Source of the DNA: Akkermansiaceae bacterium
GTDB lineage: Bacteria > Verrucomicrobiota > Verrucomicrobiia > Verrucomicrobiales > Akkermansiaceae
Reading direction: 5' to 3'
NCBI GenBank assembly: GCA_903826205.1
Contig: CAIKDP010000348.1
Coordinates: 1-33,731 of the forward strand
Length of the DNA: 33,731 bases
Notes under the pieces: generated by a model
Seen by the model: the letters and a program-made list of their open reading frames with translations, nothing else
What the model was told of the DNA's origin: nothing
Database searches by the model: none
Translations under genes and position numbers: made by a program
In this document: positions 1 through 7,927 of the stretch, piece by piece
Numbering within the stretch: position 1 is the stretch's first letter
How the letters are laid out: the number at the start of each line of letters is the position of its first letter

Positions 1-198
1 AGCGATGCGCACGGGAAACTAACAAATCCAAGAGCTCGCACAAACCCGCGAAACAAACCCGCGAATTTGGAGGCGCGGAACTTGCTCACCCCTGCGTCAA
101 ATTCGAGGTCGTATAGTGAGGTCTGTTTGGGTAACTGCCCACCGCCCGACAAGCCATGCGCGGGTAACGGGCAGCCAACCGCCCTCGGCCGGAGTCGC
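1..198. other. No gene recognised at left edge
   Basis: I see no convincing coding region here on either strand. It lies downstream of the minus-strand regulator that ends at 199. It contains a short direct repeat (41-65) and one TTGTTAG-type oligomer at 19-25. An open frame runs through it on the plus strand but is antisense to the regulator and resembles nothing I know. Confidence 0.5.
41..65. repeat. 12-bp direct repeat, two copies
   Basis: CAAACCCGCGAA occurs at 41-52 and again at 54-65, one base apart, giving a 13-bp period. It lies in the non-coding left edge. No function can be assigned. Confidence 0.6.
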
Positions 199-861
199 TT
201 AGGGGCTGCCGAGGGTGGCCACCTCGAAATCGACGCGGGCCGGGCCGTGGCGGCCGGCGTGGATTTCGCGGCGGGTGACACGGCTGCCAAGCAGGGCTTC
301 GAGCAGGCGCGTTTCCATGCCGATGGCACGCGGGTATTTGGCAAAGATCGGCCACAGCGGATGATGGTATTCCTCGATGCGGAGGCCTTTTTCCAAATCA
401 TACTTGCAACGGACGAAACAGCCCTCCTGCTCCCTGAGGCCGGCCAGCAGGGTGGCTTTTTCAAGGTGGGTTTTTGCCTTGGCGAGCCGCGGCGTCCAGC
501 GGTCCTGCAAGTGTTGGAAATATTCAAAAATGAGCCGCTCCGGCGCGCTCTCGCCAAACAGCGCCTTGACATTATCTAACAAAGCCTGGGTGAAACCGAT
601 GCCGGCCTGGGGAAACAGCAGATCGGCCTTGGGGGCCAGGCGATAGAAGACTTCCGGGCGCCCCACCTCGCGGCGCGGCGCGCGCGATCGCTCGAGGTAG
701 CCGAGCTGTTTGAGGGCCTCGCAATATTGTTTGACGGCCATGTAGCTCAGTTGCAGGCGGCGTGAGAGTTCGCTCACGGGCAACTCGCCGGAGAGTTTGA
801 GTTCCTCCAGGGTGGCCACCCATTGCGGCTTTACCAGATCCTTGTAGCCCGGGAGAAACAT
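199..861 (-). CDS. Winged-helix transcriptional regulator (COG2345/SufR-like)
   Basis: A 220-residue protein. Residues about 10-70 form a winged helix: a helix-turn-helix around SELSRRLQLSYMAVKQYCEA, then the wing motif RREVGRPEVFYRLA, which matches the GRPxxxYxLT signature of COG2345/SufR-like regulators. The C-terminal half resembles the ligand domain of that family (EGCFVRCKYD, then METRLLEALLG). Family members that bind a metal or Fe-S cluster usually carry further cysteines near the C-terminus; here that segment (VTRREIHAGRHGPARVDF) has none, so cluster sensing looks lost or altered. The ATG at 861 has no Shine-Dalgarno sequence. A direct repeat just upstream (870-902) is a candidate autoregulatory operator. 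The target genes are unknown. Confidence 0.75.
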   Translation of the reverse strand: MFLPGYKDLVKPQWVATLEELKLSGELPVSELSRRLQLSYMAVKQYCEALKQLGYLERSRAPRREVGRPEVFYRLAPKADLLFPQAGIGFTQALLDNVKALFGESAPERLIFEYFQHLQDRWTPRLAKAKTHLEKATLLAGLREQEGCFVRCKYDLEKGLRIEEYHHPLWPIFAKYPRAIGMETRLLEALLGSRVTRREIHAGRHGPARVDFEVATLGSP

Positions 862-869
862 GGTGAAAA

Positions 870-902
870 TGAAACTCTAAATCCTAAGCATGAAATTCTA
901 AA
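870..902 (-). promoter_or_regulatory. Candidate operator: direct repeat upstream of the regulator
   Basis: Read on the minus strand, TTTAGAATTTCA (902-891) and TTTAGAGTTTCA (881-870) are near-identical 12-mers 21 bp apart, two helical turns, ending 9 bp before the regulator start codon. Related TTTAGAA sequences occur at about 946-952 and 1019-1025. The segment is AT-rich in a GC-rich neighbourhood. Spacing and position suggest binding sites for a dimeric or multimeric regulator, possibly the adjacent one; this is inference. Confidence 0.45.
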
Positions 903-1055
903 CGAAGAGAAGAGGAAGAAAGCAGCATGAACGCCATGTTCTTGGTTTAGAACGCGGGGTGAGCGTTAGCGAACTTGGAAAAACTGGCGAAGCTCTGAAT
1001 GGCATAGTCAACGGCAATTTAGAATTTAAGATTGAGTATTTTGGCCGCAGGCATT

Positions 1056-1076
1056 GTCAGAGGTCAGAGGTCAGAG
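1056..1076. repeat. Three units of the TCTGACC heptamer
   Basis: Three tandem copies of GTCAGAG, a rotation of the reverse complement of TCTGACC. The same unit makes the 17-copy array at 32728-32846. Here it overlaps the 3' end of the minus-strand gene ending at 1057, encoding its last residues (LTSDL) and its TGA stop codon. Confidence 0.85.
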
Positions 1077-1656
1077 TCGGCTGGTCTGTTAGATCGGGGG
1101 TGTCTCCGGGAACCTCCGGGGTTTGGGCCTCGCTGGCGGTCGGGCGGGTGTTGGATTCGAGGAAGAGCAAAATTTCCTGTTGGATGGCATCCACCTGGCT
1201 GAGGGGGATGTCCGGGTCTTTGACGATATAGACTTCGCCGGTTTTGCGGTGCTCGTAGATGCGGAGGATGCCGCTGGGCGTGCGCTGGGTGTCGGTTTCG
1301 CGCAGCAGTTTCTTGCGCTCGAGCATGACGGCAAGGATATAGCGGGTGTTTTCGGTGGGGTCCTCGTCTTCTTCTATCAGGCGGCGGAGGAGGTCTTCCG
1401 GGGGCTCTTTTTCGATTTCCTGGGGCCTGTCAGCCCCGGCGATGGTGAAGCTGGTGCGCCATGACGAAAACGGGGGGTCGGCCGTGGCGGGCAGGTCATT
1501 CCACGCCTCCAGACAATAATCACGGCGCAGATAGCCGCTGGATTCCGGATCGGGAAATATCGCGGTGATGATCGTTTCACCGGCAACAAACGGGCGTTGC
1601 AATGCGGCACACTCGCGGCCACGCGAGCGGAGGTGCCAGTTTTCTGCTAGGGCCAT
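1057..1656 (-). CDS. Conserved PVC-type hypothetical protein
   Basis: A 199-residue soluble protein of unknown function. The N-terminal segment (RECAALQRPFVAGETI, then YLRRDYCLEAWNDLP) resembles a PVC-superphylum family I recall as 'C-x-x-x-GR-x-x-x-GE ... R-x-DY-x-x-x-W'. The middle (RYILAVMLERKKLLRE) and the stretch TGEVYIVKDPDIPLSQVDAIQ fit the same family. The permease upstream ends 8 bp before this gene begins, so the two are probably co-transcribed, hinting at an envelope-related role. The last residues, LTSDL, and the stop codon are encoded by heptamer repeats, so the native C-terminus may have been replaced. No catalytic motif is visible. Confidence 0.7.
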   Translation of the reverse strand: MALAENWHLRSRGRECAALQRPFVAGETIITAIFPDPESSGYLRRDYCLEAWNDLPATADPPFSSWRTSFTIAGADRPQEIEKEPPEDLLRRLIEEDEDPTENTRYILAVMLERKKLLRETDTQRTPSGILRIYEHRKTGEVYIVKDPDIPLSQVDAIQQEILLFLESNTRPTASEAQTPEVPGDTPDLTDQPTLTSDL

Positions 1657-1664
1657 GGCGGGGG

Positions 1665-3044
1665 TTACTTGATGATTTTGAGCAGCCTGAGGATGGACTG
1701 ATGGAGCGGTCGGTCGCTGATGCGGCGGTGGAAGAGGATGAGGCCGAAGACGGAGAAAATGATGTTAGGCAACCATGCGGCAAGCGCGGGGTGGAGGAAT
1801 CCGGCTTCGCCAAAGGTGAGAATGATGTTGGTGGTAAAGACCATGAGGGCGGAGAGCAGGATGGCGAGGAAGATATTGCCACCGGGGCCGCGGCGGGAGA
1901 AGTGGATGGATAGGGGTGCGGCGAGCAACACCGTGACCAGACAGGTGAAGGGCAGTGCCCAGCGGTAATGCCACTGGCAGAGGTAGGGTGCGGCGGTGTT
2001 TTTGTTAGGCAGGGTATGGTGTTTGCCGGCATTGGTGTGAAGCCAGCCATTGAGTTCCGGAATGCCGAGGTAAGGCGCGGCAAGCCCGGGTTTGATCAAT
2101 TGCCAGGGAGTTTCCGGCCACACTTGGTGGAGCACGGGCGGTTTGGGAATTTCAAATTCGGGGACCTGGCCGGGATGGAAGCGGCCGATGATGGGGTCCT
2201 CAAAGGTCCAAATGCCGGTCTGGCGCTCCCAGCGGGCGCGTTTGGCAGACAGTCGCCAGTCGAGCGAGCCATCGGTGCGGGTGGTGGTCACTTCGACATT
2301 GAGCAACGCTTCGCCCTTTTCATAGTTTTTCGGGAAGGCCCCAACCATCCACAGCCGGTGGTTGTCCGCGTTGTGGTAGAGGACATGTTTGGCCTCGGTG
2401 ATGAGGATGCCACGGGCGGCGTCCAGAATCTCGGATTGGCGGCCCTCGGCGGTGGGCGCCCAGTGGTAGTTGAGGCCGAGGCAGAGCAAGCTGCACCAAA
2501 TGCCGGCGGCCAGCAGCGGCGCGGTGAGCCGGATGAGGCTGCGCCCGGACTGGATCATGGCGACGATTTCGCGGTCGCGGGAAAGCTTGCTGAGCGAATG
2601 GATCAGGGAGAGCAGCAAGGCGTAGGGCAGCAGCAACAGCAGGACCGCCGGGGAGCGCACGCGATAATAGCTGGCGGCGGTCATGAGCGTGCTGGCGCTT
2701 TTCCGGAAGTCTTTTAGATTCTGGGCGAAGTCGATCAGCATCCAAATGAGCAAGAGCGCGCCAATGCAAATGAAGAAAATACTGCCGAACTCGCGGGCAA
2801 TGTGACGGTCCAGGGTGCCGCCCAAGGCGTAGAGAATGGCGGCCAGCGCAGGCAGAAAACACAGGCCCGCCAGAATATACGGCCGCACTTGATGGGCAAA
2901 AACGTCCGAGTCCGGAAACCCGGTCAGTTGTTCATCGATGGCGCGCAGTTCCGAGGGAATGAGGCAGGCACAGAGAAGCGCGCCCAACACGACAAGGGCG
3001 AGGGGCAACAGGGATCGCAGCAGAATGGAGCGGGGGATGCCCAT
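1665..3044 (-). CDS. LptF/LptG-family LPS export permease
   Basis: A 459-residue inner-membrane protein of the YjgP/YjgQ family. LptF and LptG work with the LptB ATPase to extract lipopolysaccharide from the inner membrane and pass it to the periplasmic bridge. Layout: an extra N-terminal hydrophobic pair (about 1-75), two membrane segments (about 90-180) with the intervening SLSKLSRDREIVAMIQSG coupling-helix-like stretch, a periplasmic beta-rich domain (about 190-350), and further membrane segments with an RRGPGGNIF loop near the C-terminus. I cannot decide between LptF and LptG. The ATG at 3044 has no Shine-Dalgarno sequence. It is followed at 8 bp by the PVC hypothetical gene, and lpxA lies upstream on the same strand. 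Confidence 0.85.
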   Translation of the reverse strand: MGIPRSILLRSLLPLALVVLGALLCACLIPSELRAIDEQLTGFPDSDVFAHQVRPYILAGLCFLPALAAILYALGGTLDRHIAREFGSIFFICIGALLLIWMLIDFAQNLKDFRKSASTLMTAASYYRVRSPAVLLLLLPYALLLSLIHSLSKLSRDREIVAMIQSGRSLIRLTAPLLAAGIWCSLLCLGLNYHWAPTAEGRQSEILDAARGILITEAKHVLYHNADNHRLWMVGAFPKNYEKGEALLNVEVTTTRTDGSLDWRLSAKRARWERQTGIWTFEDPIIGRFHPGQVPEFEIPKPPVLHQVWPETPWQLIKPGLAAPYLGIPELNGWLHTNAGKHHTLPNKNTAAPYLCQWHYRWALPFTCLVTVLLAAPLSIHFSRRGPGGNIFLAILLSALMVFTTNIILTFGEAGFLHPALAAWLPNIIFSVFGLILFHRRISDRPLHQSILRLLKIIK

Positions 3045-3134
3045 GAACGAGTGCGTGGGACACAGGATGGTGGAAGGATGGCAGGGCTGTCCAGCGTTGT
3101 CTGTGGAAATGCCAGGCTGCGATCATCCCGTAGG

Positions 3135-3152
3135 CGCATTCGTGAGAATGCG
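3135..3152. other. Hairpin between lpxA and the LptF/G gene
   Basis: CGCATTC-GTGA-GAATGCG is a perfect 7-bp stem with a 4-base loop, about 85 bases past the lpxA stop and 91 bp before the permease start, in a 192-bp gap with no gene. There is no T-run after it in the minus-strand direction, so a standard intrinsic terminator is not supported; it may be an attenuator, an mRNA-stability element or a stray palindromic unit. Confidence 0.45.
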
Positions 3153-3236
3153 GCCAGACGACTCCACTTCGCCGCAAACCCGCCATGGCCACTCACGCGA
3201 TGTCACCAACGTGCCGGGAGCGAGCCGCGACTCGTC

Positions 3237-4013
3237 TCAGCCGCGCACCATCACCCCTTTGCGCGACGGTTTGGCCACCGCCTCCAACAAGCGCTTGGCC
3301 GCGGGGCCCCACTCCAGCGCGGTGGCCGCCTCCAGCGCTTTGCCAAACGGCAGGTCCGAGCGAAATAACAAGTCGTACGCCCGCTTGATTTCCAAGCGCG
3401 CGGCGGCATCCAAGCCGGCCCGCCGCATGCCCACCGAGTTGAGCCCGGCCAATTGGTTGATCCCGTGTGCCACGCAATACGGCGGCACGTCCAAGCTGAC
3501 CCCGGCAATCCCCTGCACCATTGCCAAATCGCCAATGTGGACAAATTGGTGATACACCGAGCCCCCTCCCAAAAACGCCCGGTTGCCAAGGTGCACATGG
3601 CCGCCAAACAGCACATTGTTGGCGATGACATTGCCGTCGCCCACCTGCGAATCGTGCCCCAGATGCACCCCGGTCATCAAATAATTGCCTTCCCCCAAAG
3701 TCGTGTAGCCGCCTTCTTGCGAGCTCCGGTGAATCGTCACATACTCGCGGATCACGTTGCGTGCGCCTATCCGCACGCCCGAATTCCTTGCCGGATCAAA
3801 GCCCAGGTCCTGCGGCTCGGCCCCAATCACCGCGCCCCAGCCGAGGCTCGTGCCTTCCCCCAAACTCACGTCTCCGCAAATCCATGCGTGGCCGCCCACC
3901 CGTACACCCGCCGCCAGTTTCACCCGCCCCTCAATCACCGCAAACGGTCCGACCACCACGTCATCAGCGAGTTCTGCTTCAGGCGATACCAAGGCGGTGG
4001 GATGCAGGGTCAT
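3237..4013 (-). CDS. lpxA: Acyl-ACP--UDP-N-acetylglucosamine O-acyltransferase LpxA
   Basis: 258 residues. LpxA transfers a 3-hydroxyacyl chain from acyl carrier protein to UDP-GlcNAc, the first step of lipid A synthesis in the cytoplasm. Residues about 1-185 are left-handed beta-helix hexapeptide repeats. GVHLGHDSQVG holds the two histidines expected at the active site (H117 and H120; H120 aligns with E. coli His125). The motif VPPYCVAHG and the C-terminal helical domain with AYDLLFRS are typical. I chose the ATG at 4013 over an in-frame TTG at 4019; neither has a Shine-Dalgarno sequence. No other lipid A gene is adjacent, but an LPS export permease lies directly downstream. Confidence 0.93.
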   Translation of the reverse strand: MTLHPTALVSPEAELADDVVVGPFAVIEGRVKLAAGVRVGGHAWICGDVSLGEGTSLGWGAVIGAEPQDLGFDPARNSGVRIGARNVIREYVTIHRSSQEGGYTTLGEGNYLMTGVHLGHDSQVGDGNVIANNVLFGGHVHLGNRAFLGGGSVYHQFVHIGDLAMVQGIAGVSLDVPPYCVAHGINQLAGLNSVGMRRAGLDAAARLEIKRAYDLLFRSDLPFGKALEAATALEWGPAAKRLLEAVAKPSRKGVMVRG

Positions 4014-4093
4014 AAGCAAGGATTGGGCTTTCGGTGGCCGCCACCCTACGGCCGACGTTGCGGCCAGGCAAGGATTTCATACCCGGCATAAGA

Positions 4094-7000
4094 TTAGATT
4101 TCGTCAACTGCCAGCCAGCGGAAGCTGGTAATGACAAAGCGGCGGCCGAACAAGCGGTTGGCCTGGCTCTTCAGATTGGCCGGCGTTGTCTGCGCGGTAT
4201 CGATGGTATCGAGGTAGGCGGGCAGGCGCTGGACCGTGGCCTCGCAGCGGGCGCTGGCCACCACCTGCCCCTTGAGGTCGCGCGATTCCCCGTAGGCACG
4301 GATTTTAAAGGTGTCACCGCGCACCGTCAGCACGGCCGCCAAGGGCATCAGCAGGTCCCCTTGGGTGAGGAAGGATGGGGCCCCTTCGCCGGTCAAGCCA
4401 TCCATCGCCTGCTGGCAGTTGGTGCCAAGGCTCTTGTCCTTGGCCAGCGCCGCGAACGAGGCGGCCTTGGAGTCGTTGGGCGGCTTGATGGAGGTGCGGT
4501 GGTAGGCATTATTGATCGGGGTTTCGTCGATGGCGGTTTGCAGCAGGCCGCGCAGCACGTGCAGACCGCTGGAACTGCCGATGCGCCGGTTGACAAACTC
4601 ACCGGCACTTAGAAACGGGGCTTGGTCGGCTTGGCCGCGTTTGCGGATCTGGAGCACGATGGACTCGGCTAACAACTTGATCTGCTCGTCAGTCAGCGCG
4701 CGGAACCCGGACCAGCGGATCTGCCCGGCCACATTGAAGGAAGCCCCGTCACCGGGTTTGTCGGCGTCCCCGGCCAGCGGCACCCCGCAGCGCGAAAAGG
4801 CCGTCTTGCCAGCGGTCTGGAAATCCTTGTTGGCCCAGCCCAGAACCGCTTCGTCCCGCATCGACGCAAGCACCGTCCGCCAAGCGTCCACCGAATCGGA
4901 ATTGACGTTGAACGGGCCTTTGAAGAACAGCTCCGCGGCCAGCGCCTTGCTCAGCGATTTGTCGTCGAGCGCATTGAGCGTGGTGGCGCGGGTTTTAGGC
5001 GCGCGGCTATCCGGGGCGGCGACGAGGCGGCGGTTGAGCGGAGGTTTTTCCGAGGTGGCGGCGAACAGATCCTCCAGCACCGCGGTGCGGGTCCGCTGCG
5101 CTGCAAACAAATCGCCGGTGTAGGCACACAGCGTGGAAAAATAAAACCGGTCCCACAGGCAGTCATTGAGCATGAAGCCGTGGTCCACATAGGTGCCGAG
5201 GAGGCCGCCCGCGGACTGGCTTATGTTGTTTGATGGAATCAGGGGATGGGCCCAGGAATTGCCGAACGGGAAATTGACCCGCGGCAGGCGGCTGGTGGCG
5301 ATCAGATTGGTGGGGATGAGGTCGCCGAGCGAGGCGGCCGGCAGGCGCGGCACGCGGAACATGGGCACGGCCGACACCCCGCGGTTGGCCGTGGCACTGG
5401 CCCCGAAGAACCCGCGCTTGTTGGCGCCGTCGATCTCGATGCCTGGAAAGGTGTTGAAGTCCTGCACTTCCTCAAAGCGCAGGTCGTAGCTGTGATGGGC
5501 CAGGCCCAGGCTGGCGGAGTCTTGGGCGCCGCCTTCGACCACCGGATTGTTGAACAGCCAGGCTTTGGTTAGATCCGCGGGATCGACCGTGGTTTTGGCC
5601 GTCATGGTCATGATGGCAAAGGGGGACTTGCCGCCGGGTGTCTTGTCCTCGGGTCTTTGCAAGACGTCGCCCAGGCGGAACGTGCGTTGGATCACCGGTG
5701 ACTTGGGCTTGGCGCTGACCTCATTGGTGACGTTGGCGAAGCGGAAGGAGAAACTGCGCAGGATATCCATGCTGGGATCCGTGTTCTGGGCGGCGAGCAT
5801 GTCCACTTGGAAATCCGGCGGGGATTTGCCATCCTTATCCTTGGCCGAGGGCGGCACGGTGCGCTGCGGCTTGGCGTTGACCGTGAAAGTGTCGGTGAGT
5901 TTGATGCACAACCAGCCGCCGTTCCAGCCGTGTTCTTTTTCAAAATCGTAGCGTGTGGGATCGGGTCGGCTGCTATAACTGAGGTGGTCCTCCTGCAAGC
6001 CGGCGCGGGCATCCCAACCGGGGACGGCTTCCAGGCCCATCGGGTTTTTGGTGCGGTGGTCGATATTGCCGAAGTCACTGCCGGCGTTCCAATCGAAGAA
6101 CGCGCGGGGGGAGTAACCTCCCGCAATTTCCATCGCCCAGTTCCATTCGTTTTCAACCCAAGGTGAGAACACCTTGACCTCGCCGGGCAGCAGGCTGAGG
6201 CGGGCGCCGGGCGTGTTGTCGTTGTTAGCGCCGCGCAGGTGCATGGTGAAGTAGCGCCGGGCCTCGGGATTGCCTTCGTTTTGGATCTGGAACCTGGCAA
6301 TGCCTTCAAATTCCCCGGTGGCAAATTCATCGCGCAACCAGTCGCTGTTTTTCTTGAACTGGAAGCCCACCGGCGGATCCCACAGGCGGAACCTTATGCC
6401 TGTGAGGTCGAGCGCCACATCGTAAGGGTTCCACAAGGTGATGACCGGATCATACACCAGATGGGGTGCGGCGTAGTTGGTGTTGCCCTTGGGATTGCCG
6501 TATTGATCGAAAAAATTGATGCGGTCACCGAGGTGGTTGTAGTGGGACACCACGGAAAACAAAATCTGCAACTTGGCCACCACTGGCAACAAGCGTTCGC
6601 TGGCGGGCGTGAGTTGCTGGCCGGGTTGCTTGTCATTGGGGTCGGCCGGCTTGAGTTCATCGGTGCCTGGGGTGTAGGTGGAGCGGCCGGCGGCACTGCC
6701 GGTCACTTTCCGGTATTTGGTATAATGGGAGCGAAGATATTCCCATTGCGGGATGCCGTTGGCGGTGGTGATGCCCGCGAAATACGGTTGCTGTTCGCCA
6801 AGGGTGGCAGCCAGCGTTTGTTTGGACTCAAACAAGGTGCTCAGGTCGGTCTTCAAGCCGCCATCCGCCGCGTTAGCCAACACGCCGAGGGTGCGCACCC
6901 CCAAGTCATGGAACCGGTTGCGAAGCTCCGGCGTCCCTTCCGGTCCCACCAGCAAGCCGGCGCTTTCAAACGTAAACCCCTTGCGCGGGTCCTTCAAGCC

Positions 7001-7762
7001 GCTGAGCGTGGCCGCCAGTGGGTCCGGCCGCATCCGCTCCGGCGCGCTGCGCGCCGCCAATCGCCCCGCCTTGTCTTTGGCCACCCCCGGTTCGATGTCC
7101 ATGCTGCCCTTGCAACTCTCGTCAAAAACCGCCCACGCCACGCCGCCACTGGCCGTGCCGCTGCTCACCGGCACCAGGCCGGCCCGCATTTCCAGCGCCG
7201 CTTGCCCGCTTGCCGTCCCCACTGCCGGGGTGGCCGACGGGTGGATCAACCACACCCCCTTGGCCTCCTGCGCCGGATAGGCCGGGGCCAGTGCGTCATC
7301 CGGTTGCGGGGTGGACACCAACCACCGGTCAAACTGGCCGCTCTTGGTTGAATAGTCAGGCCGCCCGCCCAACACCGGTTGCCATCGCCAGCCATGCCAT
7401 GAACCTAACACATTTGGCTGGCGCGCCTCGGCCACCACCGCCGACGCCCGTGCCGACACCCGTTGGTCCGGTCCCAGGGCTTTTTGCAATTCGCCCAGCG
7501 CCAGCAGCACCCCCAGGCGCGCGTTGGCCTCCGCCTCATGCTTTGCTTTCTCCAGCGTCGAGGTGCGCAGGCTCACCGAGGCCAGACCTAACAAACCCAC
7601 CAGCAGCACCAGCAGCAACACCATCAAGGCCAGCGTGACCACCAGCGCGAACCCGCGTTGCCGCCAGGCTCCGACCGCACGGCCAAGCCGACGCGGCCGC
7701 AAGGGCGTCCTCGAAAAGGCGGGGGACGTAAACGCTATCGTCATGTAACGAAAATTCCGCAT
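4094..7762 (-). CDS. Verru_Chthon cassette protein A-like giant pseudopilin
   Basis: A 1,222-residue protein. After about 35 basic residues comes RQRGFALVVTLALMVLLLVL, a type IV prepilin-like signal (cleavage expected between G and F) that runs into one long hydrophobic helix and a polar helix rich in charged and small residues (LRTSTLEKAKHEAEANARLG). Length, this N-terminus and the large periplasmic remainder match the Verru_Chthon cassette protein A family, normally encoded with smaller pseudopilin-like B, C and D proteins. Here no B, C or D gene lies next to it: lpxA is downstream and a glycosidase upstream. The ATG at 7762 was chosen because GGTGAAAAC precedes it; a TTG at 7798 and an ATG at 7744 are alternatives. 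Its substrate or partner is unknown. Confidence 0.75.
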   Translation of the reverse strand: MRNFRYMTIAFTSPAFSRTPLRPRRLGRAVGAWRQRGFALVVTLALMVLLLVLLVGLLGLASVSLRTSTLEKAKHEAEANARLGVLLALGELQKALGPDQRVSARASAVVAEARQPNVLGSWHGWRWQPVLGGRPDYSTKSGQFDRWLVSTPQPDDALAPAYPAQEAKGVWLIHPSATPAVGTASGQAALEMRAGLVPVSSGTASGGVAWAVFDESCKGSMDIEPGVAKDKAGRLAARSAPERMRPDPLAATLSGLKDPRKGFTFESAGLLVGPEGTPELRNRFHDLGVRTLGVLANAADGGLKTDLSTLFESKQTLAATLGEQQPYFAGITTANGIPQWEYLRSHYTKYRKVTGSAAGRSTYTPGTDELKPADPNDKQPGQQLTPASERLLPVVAKLQILFSVVSHYNHLGDRINFFDQYGNPKGNTNYAAPHLVYDPVITLWNPYDVALDLTGIRFRLWDPPVGFQFKKNSDWLRDEFATGEFEGIARFQIQNEGNPEARRYFTMHLRGANNDNTPGARLSLLPGEVKVFSPWVENEWNWAMEIAGGYSPRAFFDWNAGSDFGNIDHRTKNPMGLEAVPGWDARAGLQEDHLSYSSRPDPTRYDFEKEHGWNGGWLCIKLTDTFTVNAKPQRTVPPSAKDKDGKSPPDFQVDMLAAQNTDPSMDILRSFSFRFANVTNEVSAKPKSPVIQRTFRLGDVLQRPEDKTPGGKSPFAIMTMTAKTTVDPADLTKAWLFNNPVVEGGAQDSASLGLAHHSYDLRFEEVQDFNTFPGIEIDGANKRGFFGASATANRGVSAVPMFRVPRLPAASLGDLIPTNLIATSRLPRVNFPFGNSWAHPLIPSNNISQSAGGLLGTYVDHGFMLNDCLWDRFYFSTLCAYTGDLFAAQRTRTAVLEDLFAATSEKPPLNRRLVAAPDSRAPKTRATTLNALDDKSLSKALAAELFFKGPFNVNSDSVDAWRTVLASMRDEAVLGWANKDFQTAGKTAFSRCGVPLAGDADKPGDGASFNVAGQIRWSGFRALTDEQIKLLAESIVLQIRKRGQADQAPFLSAGEFVNRRIGSSSGLHVLRGLLQTAIDETPINNAYHRTSIKPPNDSKAASFAALAKDKSLGTNCQQAMDGLTGEGAPSFLTQGDLLMPLAAVLTVRGDTFKIRAYGESRDLKGQVVASARCEATVQRLPAYLDTIDTAQTTPANLKSQANRLFGRRFVITSFRWLAVDEI

Positions 7763-7927
7763 GTTTTCACCATTGTCCAATCCCGGTCGGGGCCTCAAGA
7801 AACCGGAGGTGCCGCTCTGAGTTCGGGCCGCCCGTCCAGCGGGTACAGGCTAGGCGCGGCTGTGCCCGCTGTCCAGTCGGTAATATTAGCAACTATGTTA
7901 GATCTCCTGCAAAAGGCGCGGCAAGGC

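Noticed and set aside
6239-7351. Plus-strand open frame of 370 codons
   Set aside because: Antisense to the pseudopilin-like gene, which has a clear N-terminal signal and family resemblance.
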